Below are positions 34,338 to 46,097 of a stretch of DNA of 64,000 bases, piece by piece. The notes under the pieces were generated by a model. That model was not told where the DNA came from. It made no database searches and worked only from the letters and a program-made list of their open reading frames with translations. Positions within the stretch are counted from its first letter, which is position 1, and each line of letters begins with the position of its first letter. The stretch lies in the NCBI GenBank assembly GCA_028564675.1, contig JAOVVO010000365.1:16552-80551 (forward strand), written 5' to 3'. Made by a program: the position numbers and the translations under genes. The DNA comes from Onchocerca lupi (Eukaryota; Nematoda; Chromadorea; Rhabditida; Onchocercidae).

Positions 34338-35554
34338 ATGGCTATAGTTTTGCTGATGGGTATGCCTGGTTCCGGCAAAACATATTTGTGCAGGGAATTG
34401 AAGGCAAAGCTTGGCAATGAAATTTGCGTCACTTTCTCGTATGATGATATTTTCAACGATGATGGTTTCATGGAATATTTATGGGGTGAAGAATATTCCA
34501 ATAGAAATGCGCTGCAACTATATGGTTTGGATGAAAATAGAAGTGCTCGCAACGAACGAAAAAGATGTGAAAATCGAATACGAGAATTCTTGAAAGCACA
34601 ATTATCCGTTAAAGATAATATACCTGCGGTAGTTGTGATAGATGATATATTCTACTTAAAAAGTATGAGAAGGCCATTTCGGAGAATGTCAGCAATGTTT
34701 CATCTTCCATATTTAGTCGTGCTAGTAGATGTACCAATTGCTACAGCTTTAGCACGAAATTTGCAACGTCCTGAGAAATGTCGCATTCCGGAATCTACGA
34801 TTCGAAAAATTCACGAACAAATGGAATTACCATCAACAGATGATGGTAACTTTTTCATTTATCAATCAACAGATAATTTGAAATTATTAGTTGAACATAT
34901 CCATTGCATTAGACGAAAAATGAATTTACGTGATACATCAAAGGATGTTAGTTCAATGATACCTGCAAAAGATGAGAAGACATCATCGAAAGATGAGAAA
35001 TGGATGAAATTAGAGCTCGATCTACGAAGATGTGTCAGTGAATTGATCCGTGAAAAAGATGCCAATAAAGATGGCATTGTATTAGTCAAAATAAAGAAAA
35101 ATCTGTATTGGAAGATGCGGAAAAAGAATGCAATTGACTGGGATATGCAAAAATTAAAGAATATTTTGTGGGAAGAACTTCAGGTTTGACAATTAATTAT
35201 CTAATGAAATAATTATTTCAGCATTTATTTGATGCTCTAATTCAAATCTTATTCAATTGTTGATCTGAACAATGATGATTTTTGACCCTTATTCCAAAAC
35301 AATTCACTTGAAAGAAATAAAAATAATGATAATATAAATGAAAATAGTTATGTGACCATAATAAATCAGTTCTTTTTCTAGTTTCTCTTTTCTTTTTTCT
35401 TTTTTTTTTAGTATTTGTTCAAAATTCGAAAAATCTTTTAAAATGCATCTTTTGGATTATTGGCTTATCCTCTTCTTTTTATGCAACAATGAATTGAAAT
35501 ATTTTTTTTTTTCTATTTCAGGAATATCATTCCATGAAAGCAATGAATGAATAA
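34338..35554 (+). CDS. PSTK: L-seryl-tRNA(Sec) kinase (PSTK-like)
   Basis: Phosphorylates the serine on Ser-tRNA(Sec), the step before SepSecS makes selenocysteinyl-tRNA. Exon 1 is 34338-35183, a nearly intronless 282 codons; exon 2 is 35522-35554 (TAA) after ATTTCAG, giving 292 residues. The P-loop GMPGSGKT is at residues 8-15. The segment IDDIFYLKSMRRPFRRM followed by LVVLVDVPIATALARNLQRP and a Pro-Glu-X-Thr helix matches the PSTK/KTI12 pattern, in particular the DDNFYYQSMR and RNxQRP landmarks of animal PSTK. The C-terminal third is charged (Lys/Asp/Glu). The KTI12-type ATPase is the alternative, but the SMR and RNLQRP blocks favour PSTK. The start is the first ATG after a candidate trans-splice acceptor at 34270. 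Confidence 0.82.
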
Positions 35555-35704
35555 ATGAATTATCGCTGATAAAAATGACGTTATTTAATGTCAGAAACAA
35601 CGCTTGTACTATATCGGTTGTTAAAATTTTAATTTTAGTTTTCAGAATGTTATCATTTTTATAACTTGTAAACATTGTTTAAAATCATAAATATCCTTTC
35701 CCCA
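35555..35704 (+). other. PSTK 3' flank
   Basis: Short AT-rich sequence after the TAA. No perfect AATAAA is visible before the minisatellite begins, so the 3' end of the transcript cannot be placed. Confidence 0.4.
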
Positions 35705-36215
35705 GAATCATATTCCGGAATATCATCATTTCGTAATTTATAAAAGCATTATCCAAATTCGGCAAGCACTTTTTTCCGGAATAACATATTTCAAAATGTT
35801 ACTATTTCATAATTTGAAAAATATCCCAAAATCCAGCAAATTTCTTCTTCCTACATATCATATCCGGAATATCATCACTTCGTAATTTATAAAATTTGCA
35901 AACATTGCCTTAATTATCTAGTACTAGAAATATTATCTAGTCATTCGACAAGTACTTTTTCCCCAAATCATAAATGTTTTATCAACTTCATAATTTTGCA
36001 AATATTATCTGAAATCCAGCAAGTGCCCTCCTCTTTCCGGATACCATATTCCGGAATGTCATGAACTTCATAATTTGCAAGCATTGTATGAAATCCGGTA
36101 AGTGTCCTCTTTCCAAATATTATGTTCCGAAATGTTATCGATATAAATTGTAAACGTTGTCTGAAATTCGGCAAATGTCTTCCGTCCAGACATAGTATTC
36201 CGGAATTTTACTAAT
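35705..36215. repeat. Minisatellite, ~75-bp unit, about seven copies
   Basis: Units contain catattccggaatatcatca, then cttcataatttgcaa, then an aaatccggcaagtgtcctct-like block. Unit starts fall near 35710, 35787, 35860, 35970, 36047, 36122 and 36196, a spacing of 73-77 bp except for one of about 110. Each unit holds a short TTCCGGAA palindrome. Copies are diverged, so the array is old. Confidence 0.75.
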
Positions 36216-36475
36216 TTCATAATTTGTAAATATAATTTAAAACCCGGCAAATATTTCCCGCTGCTTGTTTTTAATTCAAGAAATAAATGAATGCATCATC
36301 ATGTATCAAACTTTCGTGAAACTTTAACAAACTAAAACTTTCCCTTGTCGTCATCATCTTCAGACCTTAACCTTTCTTCTCCGATCTCTTCAAAAATTGT
36401 CGCAAAACCTTTATTTATGATTTAAAAACATTCTCATCCCAGCTATAGATAATATGTAAATATAATCATCAAAAG

Positions 36476-37190
36476 GATAGAGGAAAGGGAGAGGAAGAGA
36501 AAGGATTTGTACCCCTCCCCTTCTCTTCTTCTCATGCTCTTTCTTTTCCTCTTACATAGAGGAGGATGATCGATTCTCCATCCGACCGCTTTAATTCCTC
36601 CTTTTCATCCTCTCTTCTTCCTCCTCCTCCTCCTCTTCTCCTGTTCCTTTTCCTCCTCCAAAAATGTTGACGGAAGAAGTTATGTTTGTTTTGATAATAT
36701 ATTTTCGGAAATGAACGTAGGCGGGGAGAGAGGATTATTGAGTGGGTAGATATGATGAATGAGAGAGGGGGAGGGAAACTGAGTGGGTGGATACGACAAA
36801 TGAGAGAGAGAGAGAAAGAGAAAGGGGAAGCTCCGATGTCATCCTCCTCTTCGTTTTATTTGGGAGGGAAGAATGAGAAGAGCAAAGATCATAGGAGAAG
36901 ATGAGGGGAAAGGAGGGAAAGGGAAGGGATAATACAACCACAAATGGGAGGGAGGAAGGGATTAAAACACTCAAAATATTCCCTCCCTCCCTCTCTTCTC
37001 TACACGCCTACGCTTCGCCACCTTTCCGCCTCCACCTTTCTGCAATCTACTCATCTCGTCATTTCCCGTTCTCTTTTTCCCCTCCTCTGTACGTCATCAT
37101 CCTCTCCTCTTACCCTCTTGCCCCCTTGCCCCCTCCTCTTCGGCAAATGATGACAACGTTCAACGAACAAACTTTTAGCAATTCTATTTT
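36476..37190. repeat. Polypurine/polypyrimidine island
   Basis: Alternating long purine-only (36478-36510, 36755-36835, 36885-36960) and pyrimidine-only (36515-36550, 36600-36658, 36980-37140) tracts, clearly richer in G and C than the surroundings. It contains a 28-bp direct repeat of the form gagtgggtagatatgatgaa/gagtgggtggatacgacaaa, with gagagag after each (36740-36767 and 36781-36808). Open frames here are repeat translations. It could be a regulatory region, but no gene starts nearby on this reading. Confidence 0.6.
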
Positions 37191-37261
37191 CCTCCCTTCT
37201 TTTGTATTGTACTGATTTTGTCGATTTTCCGAGAGAAGTTTGAAATCAATTTTAGTAATCG

Positions 37262-37293
37262 ATCAATCAATATTTCCTGGAATATTGATTGAT
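37262..37293. repeat. Perfect 13-bp hairpin in a TGATTGAT-rich block
   Basis: atcaatcaatatt (37262-37274) and aatattgattgat (37281-37293) are exact reverse complements with a 6-base loop (tcctgg). A further gattgatcgatcgatt run follows to 37322. Confidence 0.7.
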
Positions 37294-37322
37294 GGTCGAT
37301 TCATTGATTGATCGATCGATTC

Positions 37323-40300
37323 CAATATCGGGAAATTTGATTTTTTCGACTGCTACTATTAATAAAATTAATGAGAATAATAATGTCAAATTATATTTTC
37401 CATAGATTAACTTGTCATTTTAATAATAGACTATATTTCCTGAAAATATTTAATGATTCAAATATTGGGAAGTATAATTTTCTCGATGTTATTTGTTTAT
37501 AATAAATTAATAGGATAATGATACTAGTTTATTCGTTATAAATTTAATTTCAAAATCGCTAAATTTTCAAATATTTTAAAATCATTTGGTTGAATTTCTC
37601 AGTTATTCTTAGTATATTTTCAAATATTGACATGTCTATCTGTAAAATGGCAATGAATAATTGATTGATTGATTGATTCATCATCGTTTGATATATTCTT
37701 CTAGATGAAAAGATCAAACTAGTAGATTCAAGTGTCGGAAAAGTAAAAACTTGACGGAAGTTTGGGATTGGAACAGATAATTTGTTGCATAATAAAATCC
37801 TTGATATGATAAGTTTTATTTTACTGCAAATATGATCGATAATGAATTGATTATACAATCGATAAATTGTATTTGTCTTTGATAGGAGGGAAATTATCTG
37901 CAATTTATGGGAATTTGTTGATAGAATTTGATGAGGTTTGAAATGTACTGCTCGTTGAATACCAAATTAGAGCAAGAAGGGATTTGGAATGTCGTAATTG
38001 ATCAGAGCAGACGAGTTGATCCAAAAGAATGATCTCAGCAGATAAGAACTGTTTTTATAAAACAGAAACATTTACGATATTTTCGACATGACACATGGAT
38101 ATGATTATAAATACGACTTCTCAATTTTGCAGTTAGGTGTGAGAAATCGTAACAAAGATGAGAATTAAGATAGATACGTGAATTATTTTCCTTTATTTAC
38201 GATAATCGAAAGAAAAAAAAAAGCTAGGAAATCGGAGACAAATATGTGAATTTTAGATATCATATCGTAACATTCAATCATATTCATGGAAAAATCTTTA
38301 CAATACAGTACCTTGATTGTTTGAATATATTTGCGAAAATTTGGCTTTTTTTTTTTTTCGACATAAACTGATATATCAGATTAAATGAATCAGATTAGTT
38401 GATCAAATTAATTAGCAATCTTTGATGGCAATAATCAAATCATATATGATCAGTATGCATAAACATGATTGTTGTTGTAATTCATTGATCGATTTAATTT
38501 AATGATCATATCGTTTCATGTTATTTTGATTGTGAATCAGCAATAGAATTCTAAATTATTTGAGTTTTCCCCAGGATATCTTATTATATATGTATATATA
38601 TATATATGATAAATGATATATGAAAAAATATTGATTTTTCCGAAATAAAATTAAATTGAAATTGGATTAGAAAGGATTATTTTTCGATTATTACTTGAAT
38701 TATTTGATATGAATTCTTTTGCATGCAAATTACTTAATTGCTTATTATATTCATTGGATAAGTACAAAAAAAGGAACTATTTTAATTAAACAAAGAAATA
38801 AGTATATTAAATTATCAGATTAAATTGATATGAAATAATGAGAAAAAGAAAGCGAAGAAATTTGAAAAAAAAAAATTGATTTCTGACTTTTTAACATTTT
38901 ATTATTATTATTATCAATTTGAATATTAATGATTTCCTTTTTGACATTGAATCTGTTTAATATTCTAGTGAAATTTAATTTGTTTTAATTTTAAGACTTA
39001 ATTTAGCTGATGAAATTTGCTCACAACATTATTTGCAATGTATAAAAATTTGATTTCCGATGGAATTTACTTTGTTTTAATATAAACTTTACATGTATAT
39101 AAAATATCTTCAGGCCTGTTTTTTCTAATCTTACGTTTGTTTGTTTTAGTTAGAAACTAGTTTTTGGCCTCAGCAGTAATATCAAAAGTTTAATTTAAGC
39201 CATAATTTATTGCTGTTGCTCTTTTTTTTTCTCTTTAAAAACTTAAAAACTTAGGAAAAAGCATTGAAATTGGTAGAATATACTTCCGCTCAGGCAGTTA
39301 AATAGTCTTAATTGCATTTGCATTTTTTTTTTGTTTTACACACAAATTTACAAACATAAATCATTGATTAATATATTAAATTAGAGTAGAATATTGATCA
39401 ATATGTTTAATTAAATTAGAATATTTATTAATTTCCTCAATTAGACTAGAATAATGAGTAATATATCCATTTATAATAGAATGTTGATAATTATATTAGA
39501 TATACTCTGCTATTATATGAAAACAGAAACCATTTCTAGATTTCTTATTATTAATCTGTATCACCAACAGGTTAGGTATTATATTTACGCTGTCAAAAGA
39601 TTCAGTTCTCAATTTCATTTTGAGTTCAATTTCGATTTCGATTCAATTTCAGCAGATTCCCTTTTAAACAAGTTTTATTCACTATGCCATATTATTTTCT
39701 GTCTTATACTATCTATTGATCATAATCGATTGATCACGACAGCAAAAAATTAAGATTCTTCATAAGTCCTAAAAGAATTAAGCAGAATGATAATTTAAGA
39801 AGGGATTTGATATAAAGAAATTTCTGTTACCAATAACAAAAATATGGAATTAAAAGGAGAAAAATAATGAAACAAAAAAGAAAAAATGATATAAGAAATA
39901 ATGATGGGATAAAGATAAGTTATTGAGTAATGCGATAATTATAGTAGATAAAATTGACTGTTTATATGCGTGAAATAAATAAATGAAAAAAGACCAAAAA
40001 AAAAAAAAAAAATGATTGATCGAATAATTTGGTAATTGTTGATATAATGCATTTTTGCAAAAAATTCATTTTCTAGAATAAATATATTATGTAGCTTAAT
40101 GATAGATCAAAAAATTTTATCTTTAATAGAATCAATTTCATATCAAATTTAATAGAATCAATTTCATATCAAGCCTAAACAAAAATTCTCATCTCAGGTT
40201 CGAGAATTTCAGTTTAAAGATTTGATTCTTTATTCTCGAGGAAATTTCTTTTAATAAGCATATCAGAAAAGCCATATATAGATTATTTGATAGTTTAAGC

Positions 40301-40796
40301 TAAAATTGATATATTCAATAAATAAATTATAAAACGTTTGGAACAATAATTTGAAATAATTTGACGATTGATTTATTTATGAAATTATTTCTGATAGCAT
40401 CGATAACTTAGCTTTATCACTATAAGATTTATTATGATGAATAATTTGAATGCATAATTGTTTTAACGTTAATGTTACACTTGGAATTGCTAGTGTTTCA
40501 TCTGTACATTTATAGATAATTAATTTCTAATCAATTAGCTATCTTCAGTCAATTTTCTAATACATTTAATTGATTTTTTAGTTAAAAGTTTAATTTCTAA
40601 TCGATTCCTCTTCTAAATTGAAAATTTTTTTTGAATAAAAATTTAGAGTTATGATATTTGTCGCTATTATTTGAACACAAAAAGTTATTTCATATACGTT
40701 TTTAATTTATGCTCTTTTTAAAATTAATTAATTGTTTATCTATTATTTCCGGATTTTTATTCATCTAAAAAAATTATTTTATTGTTGTTTTTACAG
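37323..40796. other. Intergenic region with minor repeats
   Basis: No gene recognised. It holds a degenerate tandem of about 31-35 bp (39362-39490, units ending in tagactagaat-like sequence), a TA-rich run (38584-38612) and a 25-bp direct duplication of tttaatagaatcaatttcat (40122-40172). TTTTTACAG at 40796 is a candidate trans-splice or cis acceptor, 7 bases before the next start codon. Confidence 0.5.
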
Positions 40797-40803
40797 AAAC
40801 AGA

Positions 40804-43800
40804 ATGAAAATAGTAACTACAATGGAAACTATGAAATCATCATTATCATCATCGCCATCATCATCAACAATAGAAACTATGCAGCAACAGCAACAACAAC
40901 AACAACAGCAAGATAGTAATATTAAATCACTCGATTTGCAATGTGATGAAGAATTTGACGAAACATTAGCCGAAAGACCTAGTACTAGTTATCATCATTC
41001 ACATCATCATTATCATCAACAACAAGAACAACGAATATCGGAACAACAACAACCACAGCGGCATCATTCAACTGATAATCATAAATCGATAAGAAATGAT
41101 GAAACGATTGATAATTGCGCTGTTGTTGATTCACCGCGTAAGTTATACAAAATTTTTGTCGTATTTTCTTTTTCTAATTTCTATCTAAAATATTTGTAAT
41201 TTATAATTATCATTATTTTATAAATAGTTATGATTTAAAAGAAAAAATTTAGATGATAATATCGATGTTAATAAATATTAATTAATGGAGGAAATAAGTT
41301 ATTTAGATAAAAATTATAATTAAATACTAGTGATACGGTTAGTTTCATAAATTAGATAATTAAAGCGTAATTTGTGATTAAATATCATTGGTTCATAATT
41401 TGATTGCAAGTTTTCTTGCTTATTTTTATCTGGCATACAATTAATTATTACCTAACTGTAACAGTTTCAATGTCCTAGAAATGTTTGTTTCATTCAAACA
41501 ATATTGCTGTTCGAATATTGATAATGGATTTGATATAGATAATGAAAATGGAAATGTATATTTATATAATATCTGTTGTTAAATTATGATAGGATAATTA
41601 ATTAATATGGAGTAGATAACGATTAAGATACTATTATTCCTGAAAGATGTTATTGTAAATATTATGTTGCTGAAGCGATTTTAATCTTTTCTAATGAAAA
41701 AAAAAAAAAAAATTAATTCTCCAGTCTTTAAAATATTTCAAAAATTTGAATCTAATCATAAACCAAATATGTATTAATTATCATTTGATAATGAAGATTA
41801 GAAGATATTAACTCTATTGAGCTATTGCTAAATATATTGAATTCTTCTCTGGAATAAATCTTCATTTTTTTCACAGAAGTAAAAATACTTTTACAAGAAA
41901 GTTAGCATCAGAAAATCTTTTAAATAAAATAATTTATAAAAAAATTTACATCAAAAAATTTGCATTTCCTTATTTTTCGGTGACATATTGCATTGTCATT
42001 CTTAAGAATACAGAATTCAAAAATGCAAGTTTTGATCTTTCTTTCTGATTATTTCTCACTATTTTTAAAATATATGAGGCAATTATTAGTGATTGTTTAA
42101 TCATTCATTATCAAATAATGACTAATATTGATAACCAGCATAAACTATTTTTTCCACTTTTATAGTATTTAACAAAATGAAACGTCAGTGGCGTAATTAT
42201 GGTTGGTATACGTCATGTGAAGAAATGGATGAAGTACGTCGTCGGGAAAAGGTATCAAAACGTAAAAGTGTCACATCAATTCATGGAACAAAAGTTTTTT
42301 ATCGATGTAATAATTGGAGACGTACGAGATGTAATTTTCGAATGTATGCTATTATTTTTGCATCAGACAAAATGTGCTTATTTGCAAGTGGTGAACATGA
42401 TCATACTGCTAAAGATCCATATTATGTTACGGAAATTAGTCCACGTAAGTAATTTTTTACTTTTTTTTTCACATTATATCAAAGAAATTATTATATCATT
42501 GTCACCCATTATTTATCATTTTATTATATAATTATCATCAAGGATAGTGTTTTATTATAGATATCAAGTAATTATCATTTTATAATTCAATTATTATCAA
42601 AAATAATTTTATATTATTGATATATAATATTAATTATTCTATTTTTTTTAACTATAATTAAAGAGAAGATCATATCATCACAATCTTTTATCATTTTATC
42701 ACCACAAATAGTTTTTTTAACGTTGAAAACCGAAAGAAATAGGTAGAAAATGATCTAATATAGGTGAAGTTGCAACGTTATTTTGAATTTTCAATAGATT
42801 ATAATTAATATTAAGTTTCTTTCTTGATATGCCGACATTTGATGATAAAAACTTTTACTCGAGGAATTATTTTCAGAAGAAAAAAAAAAATTAAATGCGA
42901 GAATTATGAATTAAATTTATGTAAATACTTCGAATAATTGTAATATGGAAAAAGTAGAATATCATTCAGTAGAATATCATTCGTAGGGCTGATACCAACT
43001 AATTTCATATCATTTCTGGATGTTAAGCTTTTCATATCAGGCATTTATTTCAAGAGATTATTGATGAAATTAACTATATGATCGATAATGCTAACTTTCA
43101 TTTAATATTATGTAAACATTTCTTACATTTCCATTTTGATTACAGATTATCAGTTATTAAATTAATTGAATATTGATTATATGAATTAACCTCATTAAAT
43201 AGTCTTAAAAGATATTTATATTTATTATTTCTATAATTTAGTCTAATTTTTTTTTATTAAAATTGAGCTATGAAATATCTGAAGTGAACTTTGTATTATC
43301 TATTTTTGAATATATTATTTCAACATTTTACAGAAATAGAAAGAGATCCCGAAATAACACTTTCATCTACTACACAACAAGATATTCTTACACAATTCGT
43401 CATGAATGTTACCGCTAATTTATTACCAAATACCGATCCAGAGGTAATTCATGCTTTCTTACATTTCATTATCAATAATTCCAAATAATAATAATTTCGA
43501 ATAGTAATAATGATAAATAATTAATGATTACTAATTAGTAATAGTTAATAGTAATGAATAATTAATAGTAATTGATAATAATAATTAGTAATAATGATAA
43601 TAATAAATGATAATAATAACAATTAATAATAACAATGGTAAATGCCAATAATAACGATAATAATATAATAAATAATAATGTAAATAATAGTAAGTAATAA
43701 TGAATAATAATAATAAACAATAATAATAAATAATAATAATTAATAATAAGCAATTAAAAATATTAAATTCATTACAATTGTTCATAATTATATGTTTTTT

Positions 43801-46097
43801 GATGACTACATTTCTGAACTATGCTTAATTATAAATAATTGTTACGAATTATATTATTGCTAATTGTTTATTATTAATTACTAGCTGTACTTGGCCACGC
43901 GGAGCGTCATATATAAATGAAAATGTAAAAATGTTCGTTTGTGCAAAATCTTAAATCTTCCAAAGTTTTTACCTGTTGCTTTGAAATTTTGACAGAAGTT
44001 GAAATTCGAAACTGTGGAATTGATGTTAAACTGTTGTTACTGCAAAAAATTATAAATGATATCAAAAATTACTCACAGTTATAAATGTTCATTTGTTCAA
44101 AATCGTAAATCTCCGAAAATTTTTATCCATTGTTTTCAAAGTTTGACAGAACGCTGCATTAGAATACGCGCATACTTTATCGAGTCTGTTAAGCGTTGCA
44201 TACTGAAGGCCATGTCCACTTTGTGGAAAATAATCTTGATTAATAGATTCAGTTCGCCCACTTTTATTTTTGTCACAGGTGTAGGTAAATCTATACAACA
44301 ATAACGCGCCTATTGGAATGTAACGTTCTGTCAAAATTAAACTTGAAACGTTGTATCAAAATGATCAGTGAACATCATTCATACGCTCCTTCTGCAACCA
44401 CTTAACAAGTATAATTAGATTAGCATTTTTTTTATCTTTAATCAATGAATGATGAACAAATCTACCTCAGGCAACTTAGCTGCACAAAATATCTCTGCAT
44501 GTTGCAGTTTTGAGATCTTTCAGCTGATTTTTATGATTGCTGATGAGAAAACAATCGGCAAGCGCTTGGATGCCTATCCCATTACCTGCATCAGTTAGTG
44601 AACAATCAATGTACTGAGCTAGCATATTAGCTATAAAATTGCTGAGATTTTTAGAGTATTGAGAAGAAAATTATATTTGGAGGAATGGGCTAAGTGCACA
44701 AATGAGTCTTCAGAAAAAAAAAAAAAAAAAAAGAAAAAATTGTAAATTAGGGAGTGAAAATATTGAATCGCTCAGAATAAATTATTATGATAAAATTTTC
44801 CAATTTGCTACCTTTTTCATACATCATTTCGCAATTTTAAATTTCCATTACTTGGATTCAAATCCAAATTATGGCCAAAAATTTAATACGGTTCTTAACT
44901 CATTTCTGCTTGAAAGAATAAATTATTATTTTTTCATATGTTTAATCAAGTATATTGGATTATAGTTTTGGGGTTTGATAAGAGAAATTTTCAATAGTGA
45001 ATTTTTTGTCATCCCGCAGTATAATGATTAATTACTAGTTGATTTTTGCCCATTTTATCCTAACTTTATCATAATTTTCAGAAATTCGGTCTTTTTTTCG
45101 AAGAAAGGAATTTTTTTTTTCTTTTTGCTTTTTCAAGGGAAAAATCTTTTTTTCTAGTCGAAACAACCGTCAACATCACAACTGTTGATGTCTTATCTGC
45201 CTTCCACATACCAATTGGCGGATGAACAAAGAATAACAGGAATGTTGCAGTTAGCAATGGAAATTGATCATAAATTCACTTTCATTCAAAGGTTTTACAT
45301 ATTTTTCCTGTCAGAAGTAAAATTAACATTTATAAAATGAAATGAATTTGTGGAAAAATGAGTTGACATTATCATTAAATTATTAGCAACAAAAGAAAAA
45401 TTTTCAAATCTAAAAATTTGAAAATTGTTTGGAAAAAAAATTATCAATTTCAACATAATATTATTAGTAAGTTTATCCGTAAGAAAATGGGTTAAATTTT
45501 AATCAGTACTAAGACAAACCATTATCAAACATTGATGATAAGTAGCAAGCAATAAATAATCCATTTGAAGGAATAATGAATTTTGTTTCGAACCGAATGA
45601 TCCTACGTTGAAGGGAAGAAGCATTGTATTACTGGATGGTGGAACAGTTATACTTGTAATTGAAAGATTTAATGGAATTGAACTAAGGTACAGAATGATT
45701 TGCTGATAACCGTTTCCTTACTTTATTTATTGCATAATTTAAAAAGTATTCAGTTATTTGATTTTCGGAAAAATAAAGATTTTCCTGAAAAGGTAAGAAA
45801 CAACCAATTTAGGAGATTTATCAAACTTTACATAGTTCTGTCAGCGAATCATATTTAGATTATGTTATCGAAACTTTCTTTGACATTTCATTTTAATATA
45901 TCATAGACTGCAGAATAATACACATATGATGCGAATTAATTGGATAATTTTAAGAAATTTTTTAAATCATTCCTGCAATCATCATTTTTAGTCGTGAAAT
46001 ATGGCAGAAAGCATATTGGAATCAGTTTCTTTGGGCTGTTCGAGGCAAATGTATGCGTGTATCATATCAAAATTTCAAGGAACCAGCCTATTTATAG
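40804..46097 (+). CDS. FLYWCH-type zinc-finger protein with polyglutamine tract
   Basis: Five exons join in phase: 40804-41137, 42166-42444, 43334-43443, 45158-45291 and 45992-46097 (TAG), giving 320 residues. Residues 1-110 are low complexity: a Ser run, a ten-residue polyglutamine (CAG/CAA mixture) and His/Gln-rich segments. Residues 113-195 hold NYGWYTSCEEMDEVRRR, then FYRCNNWRRTRCNFRMY and GEHDHT. The putative zinc ligands are C159, C167, H189 and H191, with spacing C-X7-C-X21-H-X-H, as in FLYWCH domains and related WRKY-GCM1-like folds. The C-terminal exons (LPSTYQLADEQRITGML; SREIWQKAYWNQFLW) are conserved-looking but unknown to me. Likely a nuclear DNA-binding protein by analogy with nematode FLYWCH factors. 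A first exon upstream of 40797 cannot be ruled out. Confidence 0.72.
43485..43752. repeat. AAT-rich microsatellite-like region
   Basis: Degenerate AATAAT/AATAGT array with about 260 bases almost without C or G, just after the third exon of the FLYWCH-type gene. The long minus-strand Tyr/Leu-rich open frames here are translations of the repeat. Confidence 0.75.
43881..44362. mobile_element. Cluster of Helitron-like end fragments
   Basis: Within an intron of the FLYWCH-type gene. It begins ctagctgtacttggccacgc, then ATATATAAATGAAAATG and a caaaatcttaaatcttccaa box. A second partial copy in the same orientation starts near 44080 (aaatgttcatttgttcaaaa, then aaatctccgaaa), with the GCATTAGAATACGCG box at about 44155. 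A third piece is at 44305-44360 (CGCGCCTATTGGAATG). There is no coding capacity. It looks like serial insertion or tandem duplication of non-autonomous copies. Confidence 0.6.
44476..44641 (-). pseudogene. Exon-like minus-strand fragment, unknown protein
   Basis: After a TCTCAG acceptor (on the minus strand, AG at 44642-44643) there is an open frame of 54 codons ending in TAA at 44476-44478. It reads NFIANMLAQYIDCSLTDAG, then IGIQALADCF, HKNQLKDL and CRDILCS. Its composition is protein-like rather than AT-driven, and the spacing of Leu and Ala vaguely recalls leucine-rich repeats. It lies 110 bp from Helitron-like end fragments, within an intron of the plus-strand gene. No companion exon was found, so a captured or decayed gene piece is the simplest reading. 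Confidence 0.3.

Noticed and set aside
29730..35554. Possible operon of hel-1 and PSTK
   Set aside because: The intergenic distance (about 570 bp) is long for a nematode operon and no SL2-type evidence can be read from DNA alone. Left undecided and not called.
36735..37215. Open frames on both strands rich in Ser, Leu, Pro or Arg/Glu/Lys
   Set aside because: They are translations of purine/pyrimidine simple sequence.
43562..43785. Tyr/Leu-rich minus-strand frames
   Set aside because: By-products of the AAT microsatellite.
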